Shown: piece by piece, positions 29,543 through 38,217 of the stretch | Layout of the letters: each line of letters opens with the position of its first letter | How positions within the stretch are numbered: position 1 is the first letter of the stretch | Source of the DNA: Streptomyces cyaneofuscatus | Lineage (GTDB): Bacteria > Actinomycetota > Actinomycetes > Streptomycetales > Streptomycetaceae | Reading direction: 5' to 3' | DNA: 64,000 nt | Assembly: GCF_000718135.1 (NCBI RefSeq) | Contig: NZ_JOEM01000008.1 | Span: 248,001-312,000, forward strand | The notes under the pieces: generated by a model | Database searches by the model: none | Told to the model about the DNA's origin: nothing | What the model saw: the letters and a program-made list of their open reading frames with translations, nothing else | Made by a program: the position numbers and the translations under genes

Positions 29543-30373
29543 ATGACCGTACGCAAGAACCAGGCGAGCCTCACCGCCGCCGAGAAGCGCAGCTTCGTCG
29601 ACGCGCTGCTGGAGCTCAAGCGCACCGGCCAGTACGACACGTTCGTCACCACGCACAACGCCTTCATCATGAGCGACACCGACAGCGGTGACCGGGTGGG
29701 TCACCGGTCGCCGTCCTTCCTGCCCTGGCACCGCAGATTCCTCATACAGTTCGAGCAGGCGCTCCAGGCCATCGACCCCGCTCTCGCCCTCCCCTACTGG
29801 GACTGGACGGCGGACCGCACCGCCTCGGCGTCCCTGTGGGCGCCCGGCTTCCTCGGAGGCACCGGCCGGAGCAGGGACGGGCAGGTCACCGAGGGGCCGT
29901 TCGCCGTCAGCGGCGGCAGATGGCCGGTCACGGTGACGGTCGACGGGCGCGGCTTCCTGCGCCGCGCCCTCGGGTCCGGCGTGGCGCAGTTGCCGACCCG
30001 CGCCGAGGTCGACTCGGTCCTCGCCATGCCCACGTACGACACCGCGCCCTGGAACAGCGCGTCGTCGGACGGTTTCCGCAACCACCTCGAAGGCTGGCGC
30101 GGCGTCAATCTCCACAACCGCGTGCATGTGTGGGTGGGCGGCCAGATGGCCACCGGCGCCTCACCCAACGACCCGGTCTTCTGGCTGCACCACGCGTTCA
30201 TCGACCGGCTCTGGGCGCAGTGGCAGGCGCGCCACCCCCGCTCCGCCTATCTGCCCGCCGGGGCGACGCGGAACGTCGTGAGCCTCAACGACGTCATGCG
30301 CCCGTGGAACGACGTGACGCCTGCCGAGATGCTGGATCACACGAAGTTCTACACCTTCGACACGTTGGCGTAG
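29543..30373 (+). CDS. melC2: Tyrosinase (monophenol monooxygenase)
   Basis: A 276-residue type-3 copper enzyme that oxidises tyrosine to DOPA and dopaquinone, giving melanin. The CuA site is read in TTHNAFI, GHRSPSFLPWHRRFL and following residues; the CuB site is HNRVHVWVGGQM plus NDPVFWLHHAFIDRLWAQW. There is no signal peptide, as expected for a protein exported with MelC1. Length matches Streptomyces tyrosinases (about 273 residues). It converges on the response regulator gene. Confidence 0.97.
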   Translation: MTVRKNQASLTAAEKRSFVDALLELKRTGQYDTFVTTHNAFIMSDTDSGDRVGHRSPSFLPWHRRFLIQFEQALQAIDPALALPYWDWTADRTASASLWAPGFLGGTGRSRDGQVTEGPFAVSGGRWPVTVTVDGRGFLRRALGSGVAQLPTRAEVDSVLAMPTYDTAPWNSASSDGFRNHLEGWRGVNLHNRVHVWVGGQMATGASPNDPVFWLHHAFIDRLWAQWQARHPRSAYLPAGATRNVVSLNDVMRPWNDVTPAEMLDHTKFYTFDTLA

Positions 30374-30401
30374 CACTCGCCATCCGGGGGAGGGAATGAG
30401 G

Positions 30402-31082
30402 TCAGCGGGGGGAGCGTGGGACCAGGCCGGCCTCGTACGCGGAGATGGCCGCCTCCACCCGGTTGCGTGCGCCGAGCTTCGCGAGAACCGCGCTGACGTG
30501 CGCTTTCACCGTGCCCTCCACGAGGTGCAGGCGGCTCGCGATCTCGGCGTTGGACAGGCCCGTCCCGAGTCCCGCCAGCACCTCGCGCTCCCGTTCCGTC
30601 AGCCGCTCCAGTGAGCGGTGCGGGTGGGCCGCCCGGTGCGCGCGCATCCCGGCGATGACCCGGCCGGCGACCCGCGGGGACAGGTAGGCGCCTCCGGCGC
30701 CCACCGCCCGCACCCCGTTGAGGAGTTCTCTCGGGTCGTCGGCCTTCAGCAGGAAGCCGTCGGCGCCCTCTTCCAGGGCGCGGGTGACGTACTCGTCCTG
30801 CCCGAAGGTGGTCAGCATGATCACACCCACCGCCGCCGATTCCCGGTGGAGCCGCGCCGCCGCCGTCAGCCCGTCCAGGCCGGGCATCTGGATGTCCAGC
30901 AGGACCACGTCCGGCCGGTGCCTGCGGCTGAGGGCGATGGCCTCGTGCCCGTCGCCCGCCTCGGCGACCACGTCGACGTGCGGGTCCCGGGCGAGGATGG
31001 CCCGTACCCCCGCCCGGATCATCGCTTCGTCGTCGGCTATCAGCACCCGTACCGGTCGGCTGTCCGGTGTCGTCTCTTCCAC
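30402..31082 (-). CDS. NarL/FixJ-family response regulator
   Basis: A 226-residue regulator. The receiver domain has the acidic pair in VLIADDEAMIRAGV and the phospho-acceptor Asp in VVLLDIQMPGLDG, with LTTFGQDEYV around the conserved Thr and LLKADD around Lys. The LuxR-type HTH is LTEREREVLAGLGTGLSNAE followed by GTVKAHVSAVLAKL. It diverges from an ABC transporter operon followed by a HisKA_3 kinase, the expected partner family, so the four genes probably form one sensing-export unit. Confidence 0.93.
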   Translation of the reverse strand: MEETTPDSRPVRVLIADDEAMIRAGVRAILARDPHVDVVAEAGDGHEAIALSRRHRPDVVLLDIQMPGLDGLTAAARLHRESAAVGVIMLTTFGQDEYVTRALEEGADGFLLKADDPRELLNGVRAVGAGGAYLSPRVAGRVIAGMRAHRAAHPHRSLERLTEREREVLAGLGTGLSNAEIASRLHLVEGTVKAHVSAVLAKLGARNRVEAAISAYEAGLVPRSPR

Positions 31083-31331
31083 GTGGTGAGCCTACGGCCG
31101 GGGGCACCGCCGTACCGGGGGTGGGCTTCAGGGATCAGCCCCGGGGCGGGGTGCACCCCTGACGAAGGGCAGGACGCCGCTGCCGTTCGACCGATGGGCG
31201 CCGGGGCCGCGGACTTCTAGCGTCGCTCCCGTACGGAAATCTCGGCGGCCCGCTCCGGAGCTGAGCACCCTGTGCCGGCCGGTGGGCGCGCCGGCGACTT
31301 CCGCGTTCCGCGACCGGCACCGAGGAGTTCT

Positions 31332-32312
31332 GTGATCACCCTTCGAGAACTGACCAAGCGCTACGGCGAGACCGTCGCCGTGGACGGTCTGACCCTGGAC
31401 ATCAAAGGGGGGCGGGTGACCGGCTTCCTCGGCCCGAACGGCGCCGGCAAGTCCACCACGATGCGCATGATCCTCGGCCTGGACCATCCCTCCGCGGGCG
31501 AAGCTCTCATCGGCGGCAGGCCGTACGCCTCGATGCGCCACCCGATCCGCGAGGTCGGCGCGCTTCTGGACGCCAAGGCCCTGCACCCGGCCCGCTCCGC
31601 ACGCAGCCACCTGGTGGCGCAGGCGCGCAGCGACGGCATCGCGCTGCGCCGGGTGGACGAGGTGCTGGAGATGGTCGGCCTGGCGAAGGTGGCGCGGCGC
31701 TCCGCCGGGGCGTTCTCGCTGGGCATGTACCAACGGCTGGGCGTGGCGGGTGCGTTGCTCGGCGACCCGCAGGTGCTCATCTTCGACGAGCCGGTCAACG
31801 GCCTCGATCCCGACGGGGTCCGCTGGGTGCGTGAGCTCGTGCGGTCCCTGGCGGCAGAGGGGCGGACGGTCTTCCTGTCGAGTCACCTGATGAGCGAGAT
31901 GCAGCTGACCGCCGACCAGTTGGTCATCATCGGGCGGGGGAAGCTCCTGGCCGACCTGCCGATGGCCGACCTGCTGGCCGGCAGCTCCCTGTCGTCGGTG
32001 CGCGTGCGAACGCCGGACGTGGCGGACCTGCCCACGCTGATCGGCCATCTCCGGAGGGACGGCGACGTGAACGTGGAGTCGCCCGCGGCCGACGAGCTCG
32101 TCGTGAAGGGGCGCACGGTCGAGCAGGTGGGCGACGCGGCGCACCGGCTGGGAGTGCGGCTGCACGAACTGCGGGCCGTCTCCGCCTCGCTGGAACAGGT
32201 CTACATGGAACTGACCGCGCAGAGCGTGGAGTACGGAACGGGCGAGGCGGCGTCCGGCGCCACGGTGTCCGGCGGCATCGACAATCAGCGGAAGCAGGGG
32301 GCGGAGGCATGA
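31332..32312 (+). CDS. ABC transporter ATP-binding protein
   Basis: A 326-residue cytoplasmic ATPase of the DrrA/CcmA-like antibiotic or lipid exporter family. Walker A is GPNGAGKST (near residue 40), the signature is FSLGMYQRLGVA (degenerate, as usual in this group), Walker B is VLIFDEPVNGLD, and the switch His is in SSHLMSE. The GTG at 31332 follows GAGGAG; the open frame begins at 31272. The stop overlaps the permease start by four bases. The substrate is unknown. Confidence 0.92.
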   Translation: MITLRELTKRYGETVAVDGLTLDIKGGRVTGFLGPNGAGKSTTMRMILGLDHPSAGEALIGGRPYASMRHPIREVGALLDAKALHPARSARSHLVAQARSDGIALRRVDEVLEMVGLAKVARRSAGAFSLGMYQRLGVAGALLGDPQVLIFDEPVNGLDPDGVRWVRELVRSLAAEGRTVFLSSHLMSEMQLTADQLVIIGRGKLLADLPMADLLAGSSLSSVRVRTPDVADLPTLIGHLRRDGDVNVESPAADELVVKGRTVEQVGDAAHRLGVRLHELRAVSASLEQVYMELTAQSVEYGTGEAASGATVSGGIDNQRKQGAEA

Positions 32313-33121
32313 GCATGAGCGCCGTATCGACCGACGTGGGCGACGGCCCCCGTGGCCGCGTGGACTCCGACCCCGACGGGGGCGGATTCGCCGGCGCGTT
32401 CACCTCGGAGTGGACCAAGCTGTGGACCCTTCGCACGCCGTACGTCTGCCTGCTGGCCGGTGTCCTCGTGACGGCGGTCTTCACCTTCTACTACGGGTCG
32501 ATCGCCCGGATCAACGACAAGCCGGTCCAGCCTGTCGGCAACGCCTCGGTCTCCTCGGTCATCCTCACCCAGTTCGCCCTGGTGATTCTCGCGATGACGA
32601 CGGTGACGAGCGAATACTCCACGAGCAGCGTGCGCGCCTCGCTGCTGTGGGTGCCGGTCAGAGCCCGCGTACAACTGGCCAAGGCGCTGCTGAGCGCCCT
32701 GGTGGGCTTCGTCACCGGGGTGGTGTGGGCCGTGCTGGGCATCGCCCTGGCCTGGGGCCCCTTCCAGGGGCACGCCGGCTTCGAGCTGTCGAAGGTCGCC
32801 TACCAGACCGTCGCCATGGGCGTGTACTGCGCCCTCGTCTGCGTGCTGACCGTGGGGGTGTCGTTCGCTCTGCGGACGGCGGCCGGCGCCATGGCCGTGG
32901 TCTTCTTCGTGGTGTCCGCCCTGCCCGGCATGCTGGTCGGCCTGGGGGGTCCGGTGCTGCTGACCGTCAACGACTACCTGCCGCAGACCGTGGGTGGCCA
33001 TCTCATGCTGGGTGACGGGAAGGCGCCGTTCCCGGACGCCGTGAGTCTGCTGATTCTGCTGGTGTGGGCGGTCGCCGCCCATGTGGCCGGTCTCTTCGTG
33101 CTGCGGCGCCGGGACGCCTGA
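32309..33121 (+). CDS. ABC transporter permease (ABC-2 type)
   Basis: A 270-residue membrane protein starting MSMSAVSTDVGDGPRGRVDS. About six helices include TPYVCLLAGVLVTAVFTFYY, then SVILTQFALVILAMTTVTSE and AMAVVFFVVSALPGMLVGL. A conserved EWTKLWTLR amphipathic start before helix one is typical of Streptomyces ABC-2 permeases. Translation is coupled to the ATPase through ATGA. A histidine kinase follows after a repeat-containing gap. Confidence 0.9.
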   Translation: MSMSAVSTDVGDGPRGRVDSDPDGGGFAGAFTSEWTKLWTLRTPYVCLLAGVLVTAVFTFYYGSIARINDKPVQPVGNASVSSVILTQFALVILAMTTVTSEYSTSSVRASLLWVPVRARVQLAKALLSALVGFVTGVVWAVLGIALAWGPFQGHAGFELSKVAYQTVAMGVYCALVCVLTVGVSFALRTAAGAMAVVFFVVSALPGMLVGLGGPVLLTVNDYLPQTVGGHLMLGDGKAPFPDAVSLLILLVWAVAAHVAGLFVLRRRDA

Positions 33122-33177
33122 GGGGGGCGGGGGTCCGGGCTCGTCCCCCAGAATCTCCCCTGACAGGCGAGGACGAC

Positions 33178-33221
33178 CAGCGGATATCCAGCGGACATCC
33201 GGCAGACATCCAGCGGAAGGA
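33178..33221 (+). repeat. Four 11-bp tandem repeats before the sensor kinase
   Basis: CAGCGGATATC, CAGCGGACATC, CGGCAGACATC and CAGCGGAAGGA follow each other directly. The last copy contains part of the GGAAGGAG ribosome-binding region of the kinase. They may influence translation of the kinase or mark slippage. Confidence 0.75.
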
Positions 33222-33234
33222 GAGCCGACCCACC

Positions 33235-35427
33235 ATGCTGCGTACGCTCTTTCCCTCGGCCAGGCCGGCGTGCGGCGACGCGGCCCTGTGGGTCGTGCTC
33301 GCCGCCTCCACCGGCTACGGATTCCGGGACGCGGCGACCGCCTCCTTGACGCTGGACCTGCTCCTCCCGCTGGCCGTCCTGGCGGTGGCCGTGCCGTGGT
33401 CCCGGCGCCGCCCGGGAGCCGCCGTCGTCCTGGTCAACGGGCTGTGCGCAGGGGGCCTGGCCGACACCGCGACCCCCGGCAACGCCCACGTCCTGTCGCT
33501 GGCCGCCATGAGCTGTCTGCTCGGCGCCCGGGTGGCCGAGGCACGGCGACCGCTCCTGGTGCTCGCGGGGTGTGCTGCGGTCGATCTCGCGGTGTGCGCT
33601 GCGCTGCGGGCGCAGCCGGTGTGGTGGTTCTACGCGTTGACCGTCCTGCCCGCGGCTCTGCTGCTGCCCTGGCTCGCGGGACGGCACTGGCGTGGCCGAC
33701 GCCAACTCGTACGGGAGGGATGGCGGTTGGCCCGCGGCCTGGAGGAGCGGCAACATCTGGTCGCGGAGCGGGCGCGGCTGACCGAACGCGCGGAGATCGC
33801 CGCCGACATGCACGATTCCCTCGGCCACGCCCTGAGCCTGGTCGCCCTGCGCGCCGGGGCCCTGGAGCTCTCGCCCGACCTCACCGGCCGCGACCGCGCG
33901 GACCTCGCCGATCTGCGCGGGACGATCGCGGACGCCGTGGAGCAACTGCGGGAGACCGTCGCCGTTCTGCGGGACCCGCCCGGCGGGAACACGGGGACGG
34001 GCCTGCCGGTCGACGACACCGTCGAGGCCCTCCTCTCACGGGCGGTCGCCTCCGGAGTGCCGGTGCGCTGGGAGCGGCACGGGGTGTCGCCTCCTCTGTC
34101 CTCCCTGGTCGAGCGCGGGATGTACCGGGTGGTGCAGGAGGCTCTCACCAACGCGACGAAGCACGCGCCGGACTGCTCGATCAGCGTGCGCATCACCCAC
34201 GAGGAGGACCGTACCCGCGTGAGCGTCATGAACGCCGTCCCGTCGGCCGGCAGCCCGGCGCAAGCGAACCGCGCCGGCCGGGGACTGACAGGACTTCAGG
34301 AGCGCGTGACGGTCCTCGGTGGTTCCTTGCGGACGGGGCCGTACAAAGACGGGTTCAGTGTCACCGCCGTCCTCCCGCACCAGGCAACCGCCCGTAGCGG
34401 GATACCGGCGCCGGGACCGGTGACGGCACCCGCAACGCCGACCGGTCCCCCAGGGCCCGCGCTGCCGTCCGGCACCGCTCCCCACCCGGCCCCGGACCTG
34501 GTCCCGGGCGCCGACCTACCGGAGTCCGCCCAGCGCCTCGCCACCGTACGGAGCGATGCCCGTCGCCGCTCCGCCGTCGCCTTCGTGGCACCCGTGGTCG
34601 CGGCCCTCTTCTTCGTACCGTCCGCCGTCTACCTGGCCTGGCAGCTGACGACGAGCGTGCTGCCTCCGTCCCAGTTCGACCAGTTGGTCACCGGCCGGCC
34701 GCGCGCCGAACTGGCCCCTCTGCTGCCGGACCGTGCCTACCCCTACCCGTCCGACCACGCCCGTTCCGGTCCCCGGCCACCCGGCGCCCGTTGCGAGTTC
34801 TACCGTTCCGGCCGCGACCTGCTGGACGAAGTCGACCTCTACCGGCTCTGCTGGTCCGGCGACACGCTGCTGACCAAGGACACCGTGCCCGCGAACCGCC
34901 CCGGCCCGGCGCCCGGCCGGTCCGGTGACTTCCGGTCAGCGACGGCCGGCGGTGAGGGTGACGAGGAACTGGCCGCCGCCCGCTCGGACATCGGCGGTCA
35001 CCGGCAGTTCCGGCACCAGTCGGGAGAACCGGTCCACGAGCCAGTCCGCCGCCTCCTGGGCATCCTGCCTGCTCGGACAGCGGCCCACCATCTCACGGCC
35101 CCCCTTGCGCTCCAGCCGGGAGGCGACGGCGATCAGCGGCGCGGGTTCGACCACGTACAGGCTGTCCGGCCAGGCGATGACCACCTTGACCGCTCCCTTG
35201 CGGGAGTTGCACCCACGGTGCGCGAGCCGCTCGGCGACCTTGGCCTTCCGGTCGGCGGTACGGCTGTCGACGCTGGGCCCCTGCGGGTCGTTCACCGACT
35301 TGTCGGGGTCGACCGGTTCGTCGCACACCCAGCAGCGCCAGCCGTCGCGCTCGGCCACATCATGGAGAAGGCTCATCCGAGCAAGGTAGCCCCCTCAGCC
35401 GCCGCCCGCGCACGCGGGCCACGGTGA
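33235..35427 (+). CDS. Sensor histidine kinase (HisKA_3) with C-terminal membrane segment; 3' end overruns an antisense gene
   Basis: The start MLRTLFPSARPACGD leads to about five membrane helices (residues 15-150). A DHp helix follows with His193 in DMHDSLGHALSL, then an ATPase domain (YRVVQEALTNATKHAP, GRGLTGLQERVTVLGG). A later helix (FVAPVVAALFFVPSAVYLAW) and a Cys-containing tail (CEFYRS, YRLCW) are recognisable to about 34900. After that the frame stays open for about 170 codons across the antisense HNH-like gene, and the residues look like antisense shadow. A one-base shift would reach a TGA near 34925, so the original stop may have been lost. Partner: the NarL regulator at 30402-31082. 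Confidence 0.8.
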   Translation: MLRTLFPSARPACGDAALWVVLAASTGYGFRDAATASLTLDLLLPLAVLAVAVPWSRRRPGAAVVLVNGLCAGGLADTATPGNAHVLSLAAMSCLLGARVAEARRPLLVLAGCAAVDLAVCAALRAQPVWWFYALTVLPAALLLPWLAGRHWRGRRQLVREGWRLARGLEERQHLVAERARLTERAEIAADMHDSLGHALSLVALRAGALELSPDLTGRDRADLADLRGTIADAVEQLRETVAVLRDPPGGNTGTGLPVDDTVEALLSRAVASGVPVRWERHGVSPPLSSLVERGMYRVVQEALTNATKHAPDCSISVRITHEEDRTRVSVMNAVPSAGSPAQANRAGRGLTGLQERVTVLGGSLRTGPYKDGFSVTAVLPHQATARSGIPAPGPVTAPATPTGPPGPALPSGTAPHPAPDLVPGADLPESAQRLATVRSDARRRSAVAFVAPVVAALFFVPSAVYLAWQLTTSVLPPSQFDQLVTGRPRAELAPLLPDRAYPYPSDHARSGPRPPGARCEFYRSGRDLLDEVDLYRLCWSGDTLLTKDTVPANRPGPAPGRSGDFRSATAGGEGDEELAAARSDIGGHRQFRHQSGEPVHEPVRRLLGILPARTAAHHLTAPLALQPGGDGDQRRGFDHVQAVRPGDDHLDRSLAGVAPTVREPLGDLGLPVGGTAVDAGPLRVVHRLVGVDRFVAHPAAPAVALGHIMEKAHPSKVAPSAAARARGPR
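34936..35376 (-). CDS. Conserved HNH-like hypothetical protein
   Basis: A 146-residue protein starting MSLLHDVAERDGWRCWVCDE. The CWVC pair, a following D-P-D motif and a later HRGCNSRKG form a Cys4/His zinc-finger layout like HNH nucleases, though a full HNH active site is not evident. It ends PVTADVRAGGGQFLVTLTAG. I recognise it as a family widespread in Streptomyces without assigned function. It overlaps the antisense 3' extension of the kinase frame. Confidence 0.8.
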   Translation of the reverse strand: MSLLHDVAERDGWRCWVCDEPVDPDKSVNDPQGPSVDSRTADRKAKVAERLAHRGCNSRKGAVKVVIAWPDSLYVVEPAPLIAVASRLERKGGREMVGRCPSRQDAQEAADWLVDRFSRLVPELPVTADVRAGGGQFLVTLTAGRR

Positions 35428-35457
35428 ACGCCCCGGCGTCGCAGCACAGCGTGCGCG

Positions 35458-36651
35458 TCAGGCGGCCAGCGGTGCGAGCCGGGTGCCCAGGGCCATGATC
35501 CGCATCGCGCGCTCCGTGGCGTCGGCCAGGAACTCGCCGCTCCTCCCGATCGCCTCCACCAGCGTCATCGGCGCGGGCAGGATCGAGCTGTACGCATCCA
35601 CCCCCACCGCCCGCACGTCCTGGGCGCCCGGCCCGATCGTCCCCGCCAGCACCAGGACCGGCACCCCGCACGCGTGGGCCCGCCGGGCGACCTCCGCCGG
35701 GATCTTCCCGCGTACGGTCTGGCTGTCGAGCGCCCCCTCCGCCGTGATCACGAAGTCGGCGCGGGCGAGGCGCGCGTCGAGGTCGAGACCGTCGAGCAGG
35801 ACGTCGTACCGAGGGAGCAACCGCGCGCCCACCGCGGCGAGGCCGGCCCCGAGACCGCCGGACGCCCCCGTGCCGGGAGCCGTGCGCAGGTCTACCGGGG
35901 CGCCGGTCGCCGGGGTGAAGGCCGGGGCGAGGTCCCGGGTGAGGACATCGGCCAGCCGCTCCAGGCCCGCGGAGAGCAGCTCCACCTCCGCCGGGGTCGC
36001 TCCCTTTTGCGGCCCGAACACCCGGGCCACCCCGCGCTTCCCGCACAGCACGTTGTACGGGTTGCAGGCCACGAGCAGTTCCGTACGGGCCAGCCGCGGG
36101 TCGAGGCCGGAAGCGTCGATGCGCTCCAGCTCGTGCAACGCCCCGCCGCCCCGGCGCAGTTCACGGCCGTGCCGGTCGGCCAGCCGGGCCCCGAGCGCCT
36201 GGAGGGCGCCCGCTCCCCCGTCCGACGTACCGGAGTCGCCGCAGCCGATGAGGATGCGCCGGGCTCCCGAGTCCAGGGCCGCACGGATCAGTTCGCCGAC
36301 GCCGTACGTGGTGGTCGCGCCCGGGTGGCGCAGGCCCGGCGGCACCAGGGCGAGGCCCGCGACGGCGGCCATCTCCACGACGGCGGCCAGCGGTCCCGGC
36401 CCGCCCAGCAGCGCGAAGTGCGAGGCGACCGGTTCGCCCACCGGACCCGTCGCCGTGCACGGGACCAGCCGGCCCCCGCCCGCCAGGGCCAGCGCCTCGG
36501 CCGTGCCCTCGCCGCCGTCCACCAGCGGGATGAGGTCGAGTTCGGCGTCGGGGATCACGCGCCGTACGCCGACGGCGATGGCCTCGGCCACCCGGGCGGC
36601 CGAGAGGGACTCCTTGAAGCCGCTGGGGGCGATGGCGATGCGGTGGGTCAT
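35458..36651 (-). CDS. Glycerate kinase
   Basis: A 397-residue enzyme of the GarK/GlxK glycerate kinase family. Landmarks are IAPSGFKESLSAARVAEAIA at the N-terminus, PLVDGGEGTAEAL, the GCGDSGTSDGGAGALQALGA loop, and FVITAEGALDSQTVRGKIP. It phosphorylates D-glycerate to a phosphoglycerate. Its ATG overlaps the stop of the upstream SLC13-type permease (ATGA), so import and phosphorylation of an organic acid are probably coupled. A long upstream extension of the frame to 38187 is only shadow of the permease. Confidence 0.94.
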   Translation of the reverse strand: MTHRIAIAPSGFKESLSAARVAEAIAVGVRRVIPDAELDLIPLVDGGEGTAEALALAGGGRLVPCTATGPVGEPVASHFALLGGPGPLAAVVEMAAVAGLALVPPGLRHPGATTTYGVGELIRAALDSGARRILIGCGDSGTSDGGAGALQALGARLADRHGRELRRGGGALHELERIDASGLDPRLARTELLVACNPYNVLCGKRGVARVFGPQKGATPAEVELLSAGLERLADVLTRDLAPAFTPATGAPVDLRTAPGTGASGGLGAGLAAVGARLLPRYDVLLDGLDLDARLARADFVITAEGALDSQTVRGKIPAEVARRAHACGVPVLVLAGTIGPGAQDVRAVGVDAYSSILPAPMTLVEAIGRSGEFLADATERAMRIMALGTRLAPLAA

Positions 36652-38081
36652 GGACGGGTCTCCAAGGTGACGGGCACGCCGAGCGACGGCCAGACGGCGA
36701 GGGCGAAAGCGAGAACGATGACCGCGCTGAGGGGCGCGAGGAACGCGGACAGCCGCAGCAGGTCGCGCGGGGTGTAGGTCGGGGTGCCGGGCACGTCCGC
36801 GAAGAGCGCGACCGGCTTGGCCGAGGAGGGCAGGGTGTGGCAGAACCCGGCGGCGGCCGTGGAGGCCATCGCCGCCGCGACCGGGTTGACCCCGGCCCCG
36901 ACCGCCGCCGCGACCACCAGCGGGACGAGGACGGAGGAGCGGGCGGAGCGCGACTGGAGCGCGAGGTGGGCGGCCGTGCTGACCACGACCACACCGGTCA
37001 GGAACATCCAGGGGGGTGTGGACGCCCCGAGGGGTATCCAGCCCACCAGCCAGTCGGCCGCGCCCGAGTCGGAGAGGGCGACGCCCATCGCCATGGTGGC
37101 GGCCATGAACAGCAGCAGCGGCCAGGGAACCGTCCGCAGACCGTCCTTGAAACGCACGGTCCCCAGCGCAGGAGAGGTCGCCACCAGCGCGCCGATGAGC
37201 GCGACCACGGCGGGCGACACCCCGTGAAGGGGCTCGCTGCACCACAGCACGACGACCGTCGCCAGCAGGAGCAGGCACCGGGACTCCTCGGGGGTGAACG
37301 GTCCTTCGACGGCCGTCGCGGAGTGCTCCTGGATCTGTGCCGCCGTGATGGTGACCGGACCCTTGCGGTCCGCCCGCCGGGTCGTCGTCAGCAGCACCAG
37401 TTCGGCGGCGAGATGGGAGGAGACGATGGCCAGCGGCAGCCCGAGGACGAGCCACTGCACGAAGCTCAGCTGCTCCCCGGTCTGCTCCAGGAGCACCCCG
37501 ACGGTGATCAGGTGGGCCCCGGCGCCGATCAGGGTCGCGACGGCCGACAGCAGGATGACGGTGGGGAAGAGCAGCGCCAGCATCACGACCAGCCGGGTGC
37601 GCTCGCGCAGGGCGGCGGCCAGCGCCAGGAACACCGGGAGGGCAAGGGCGGCGCGCCCCGACGTGGCCGGTACGGCGAACGCGGTGACGACCAGGCCGGC
37701 CGTCGTCAGGTGCACCAGCTGGCGTACGGTCCTGGCCCCGCCGACCAGGAAGACGGCGGCCCGGCCGGCCAGACCGGTCCGGGTCACGGCCGCCGCCAGG
37801 ACGAAGGCGCAGATCAGCAGCCACACCGTCTCGTCGCCCAGGGTGGCGAACAGGGTCTCGCTGCTGATCACTCCCGTGACCGTCAGCGCCAGGCCCGCGC
37901 CGAGCGCGATGTAGGCGTCGTCCACCGGAGTGGCGATCCAGGCGGCGGTGGCCAGGGCGAAGACGGCGAGGGAGAGCCGCCCGTCGGCGCCGAGGCCGGG
38001 GGCGGCGCCGGGGACGGCGAGGAGAGCGCAGAGTCCGAGGAGGGCGCAGAGGCCGACGGTCTGCCGGAGTGGTAGAGGCAC
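36648..38081 (-). CDS. SLC13/DASS-family anion permease
   Basis: A 477-residue membrane protein with about 12 helices, for example LTVTGVISSETLFATLGDET and LLLLATVVVLWCSEPLHGVS. It carries two related loops, PATSGRAALALPVFLAL and FCHTLPSSAKPVALFADVPG, at the places of family sodium/substrate motifs. The family imports di- and tricarboxylates or related anions with sodium. The coupled glycerate kinase suggests glycerate or a close acid as substrate; this is inference. Confidence 0.88.
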   Translation of the reverse strand: MPLPLRQTVGLCALLGLCALLAVPGAAPGLGADGRLSLAVFALATAAWIATPVDDAYIALGAGLALTVTGVISSETLFATLGDETVWLLICAFVLAAAVTRTGLAGRAAVFLVGGARTVRQLVHLTTAGLVVTAFAVPATSGRAALALPVFLALAAALRERTRLVVMLALLFPTVILLSAVATLIGAGAHLITVGVLLEQTGEQLSFVQWLVLGLPLAIVSSHLAAELVLLTTTRRADRKGPVTITAAQIQEHSATAVEGPFTPEESRCLLLLATVVVLWCSEPLHGVSPAVVALIGALVATSPALGTVRFKDGLRTVPWPLLLFMAATMAMGVALSDSGAADWLVGWIPLGASTPPWMFLTGVVVVSTAAHLALQSRSARSSVLVPLVVAAAVGAGVNPVAAAMASTAAAGFCHTLPSSAKPVALFADVPGTPTYTPRDLLRLSAFLAPLSAVIVLAFALAVWPSLGVPVTLETRP

Positions 38082-38217
38082 GCTGTACAGACTCCGAAGG
38101 CGGGGTGAGTATCCGATGAGCGGCCGATGAAGGCCTTTTCATCGAATGCGCCGAGCCGCTCCCACCCCGCCCGCACCCTGCTTCCACCCCGCTCCCCGGG
38201 CGTGCCCGGGGCCGGGC

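Noticed and set aside
36652..38187. Long N-terminal extension of the glycerate kinase frame
   Set aside because: It lies over the SLC13-type permease in another frame; the kinase starts at the ATG overlapping the permease stop.
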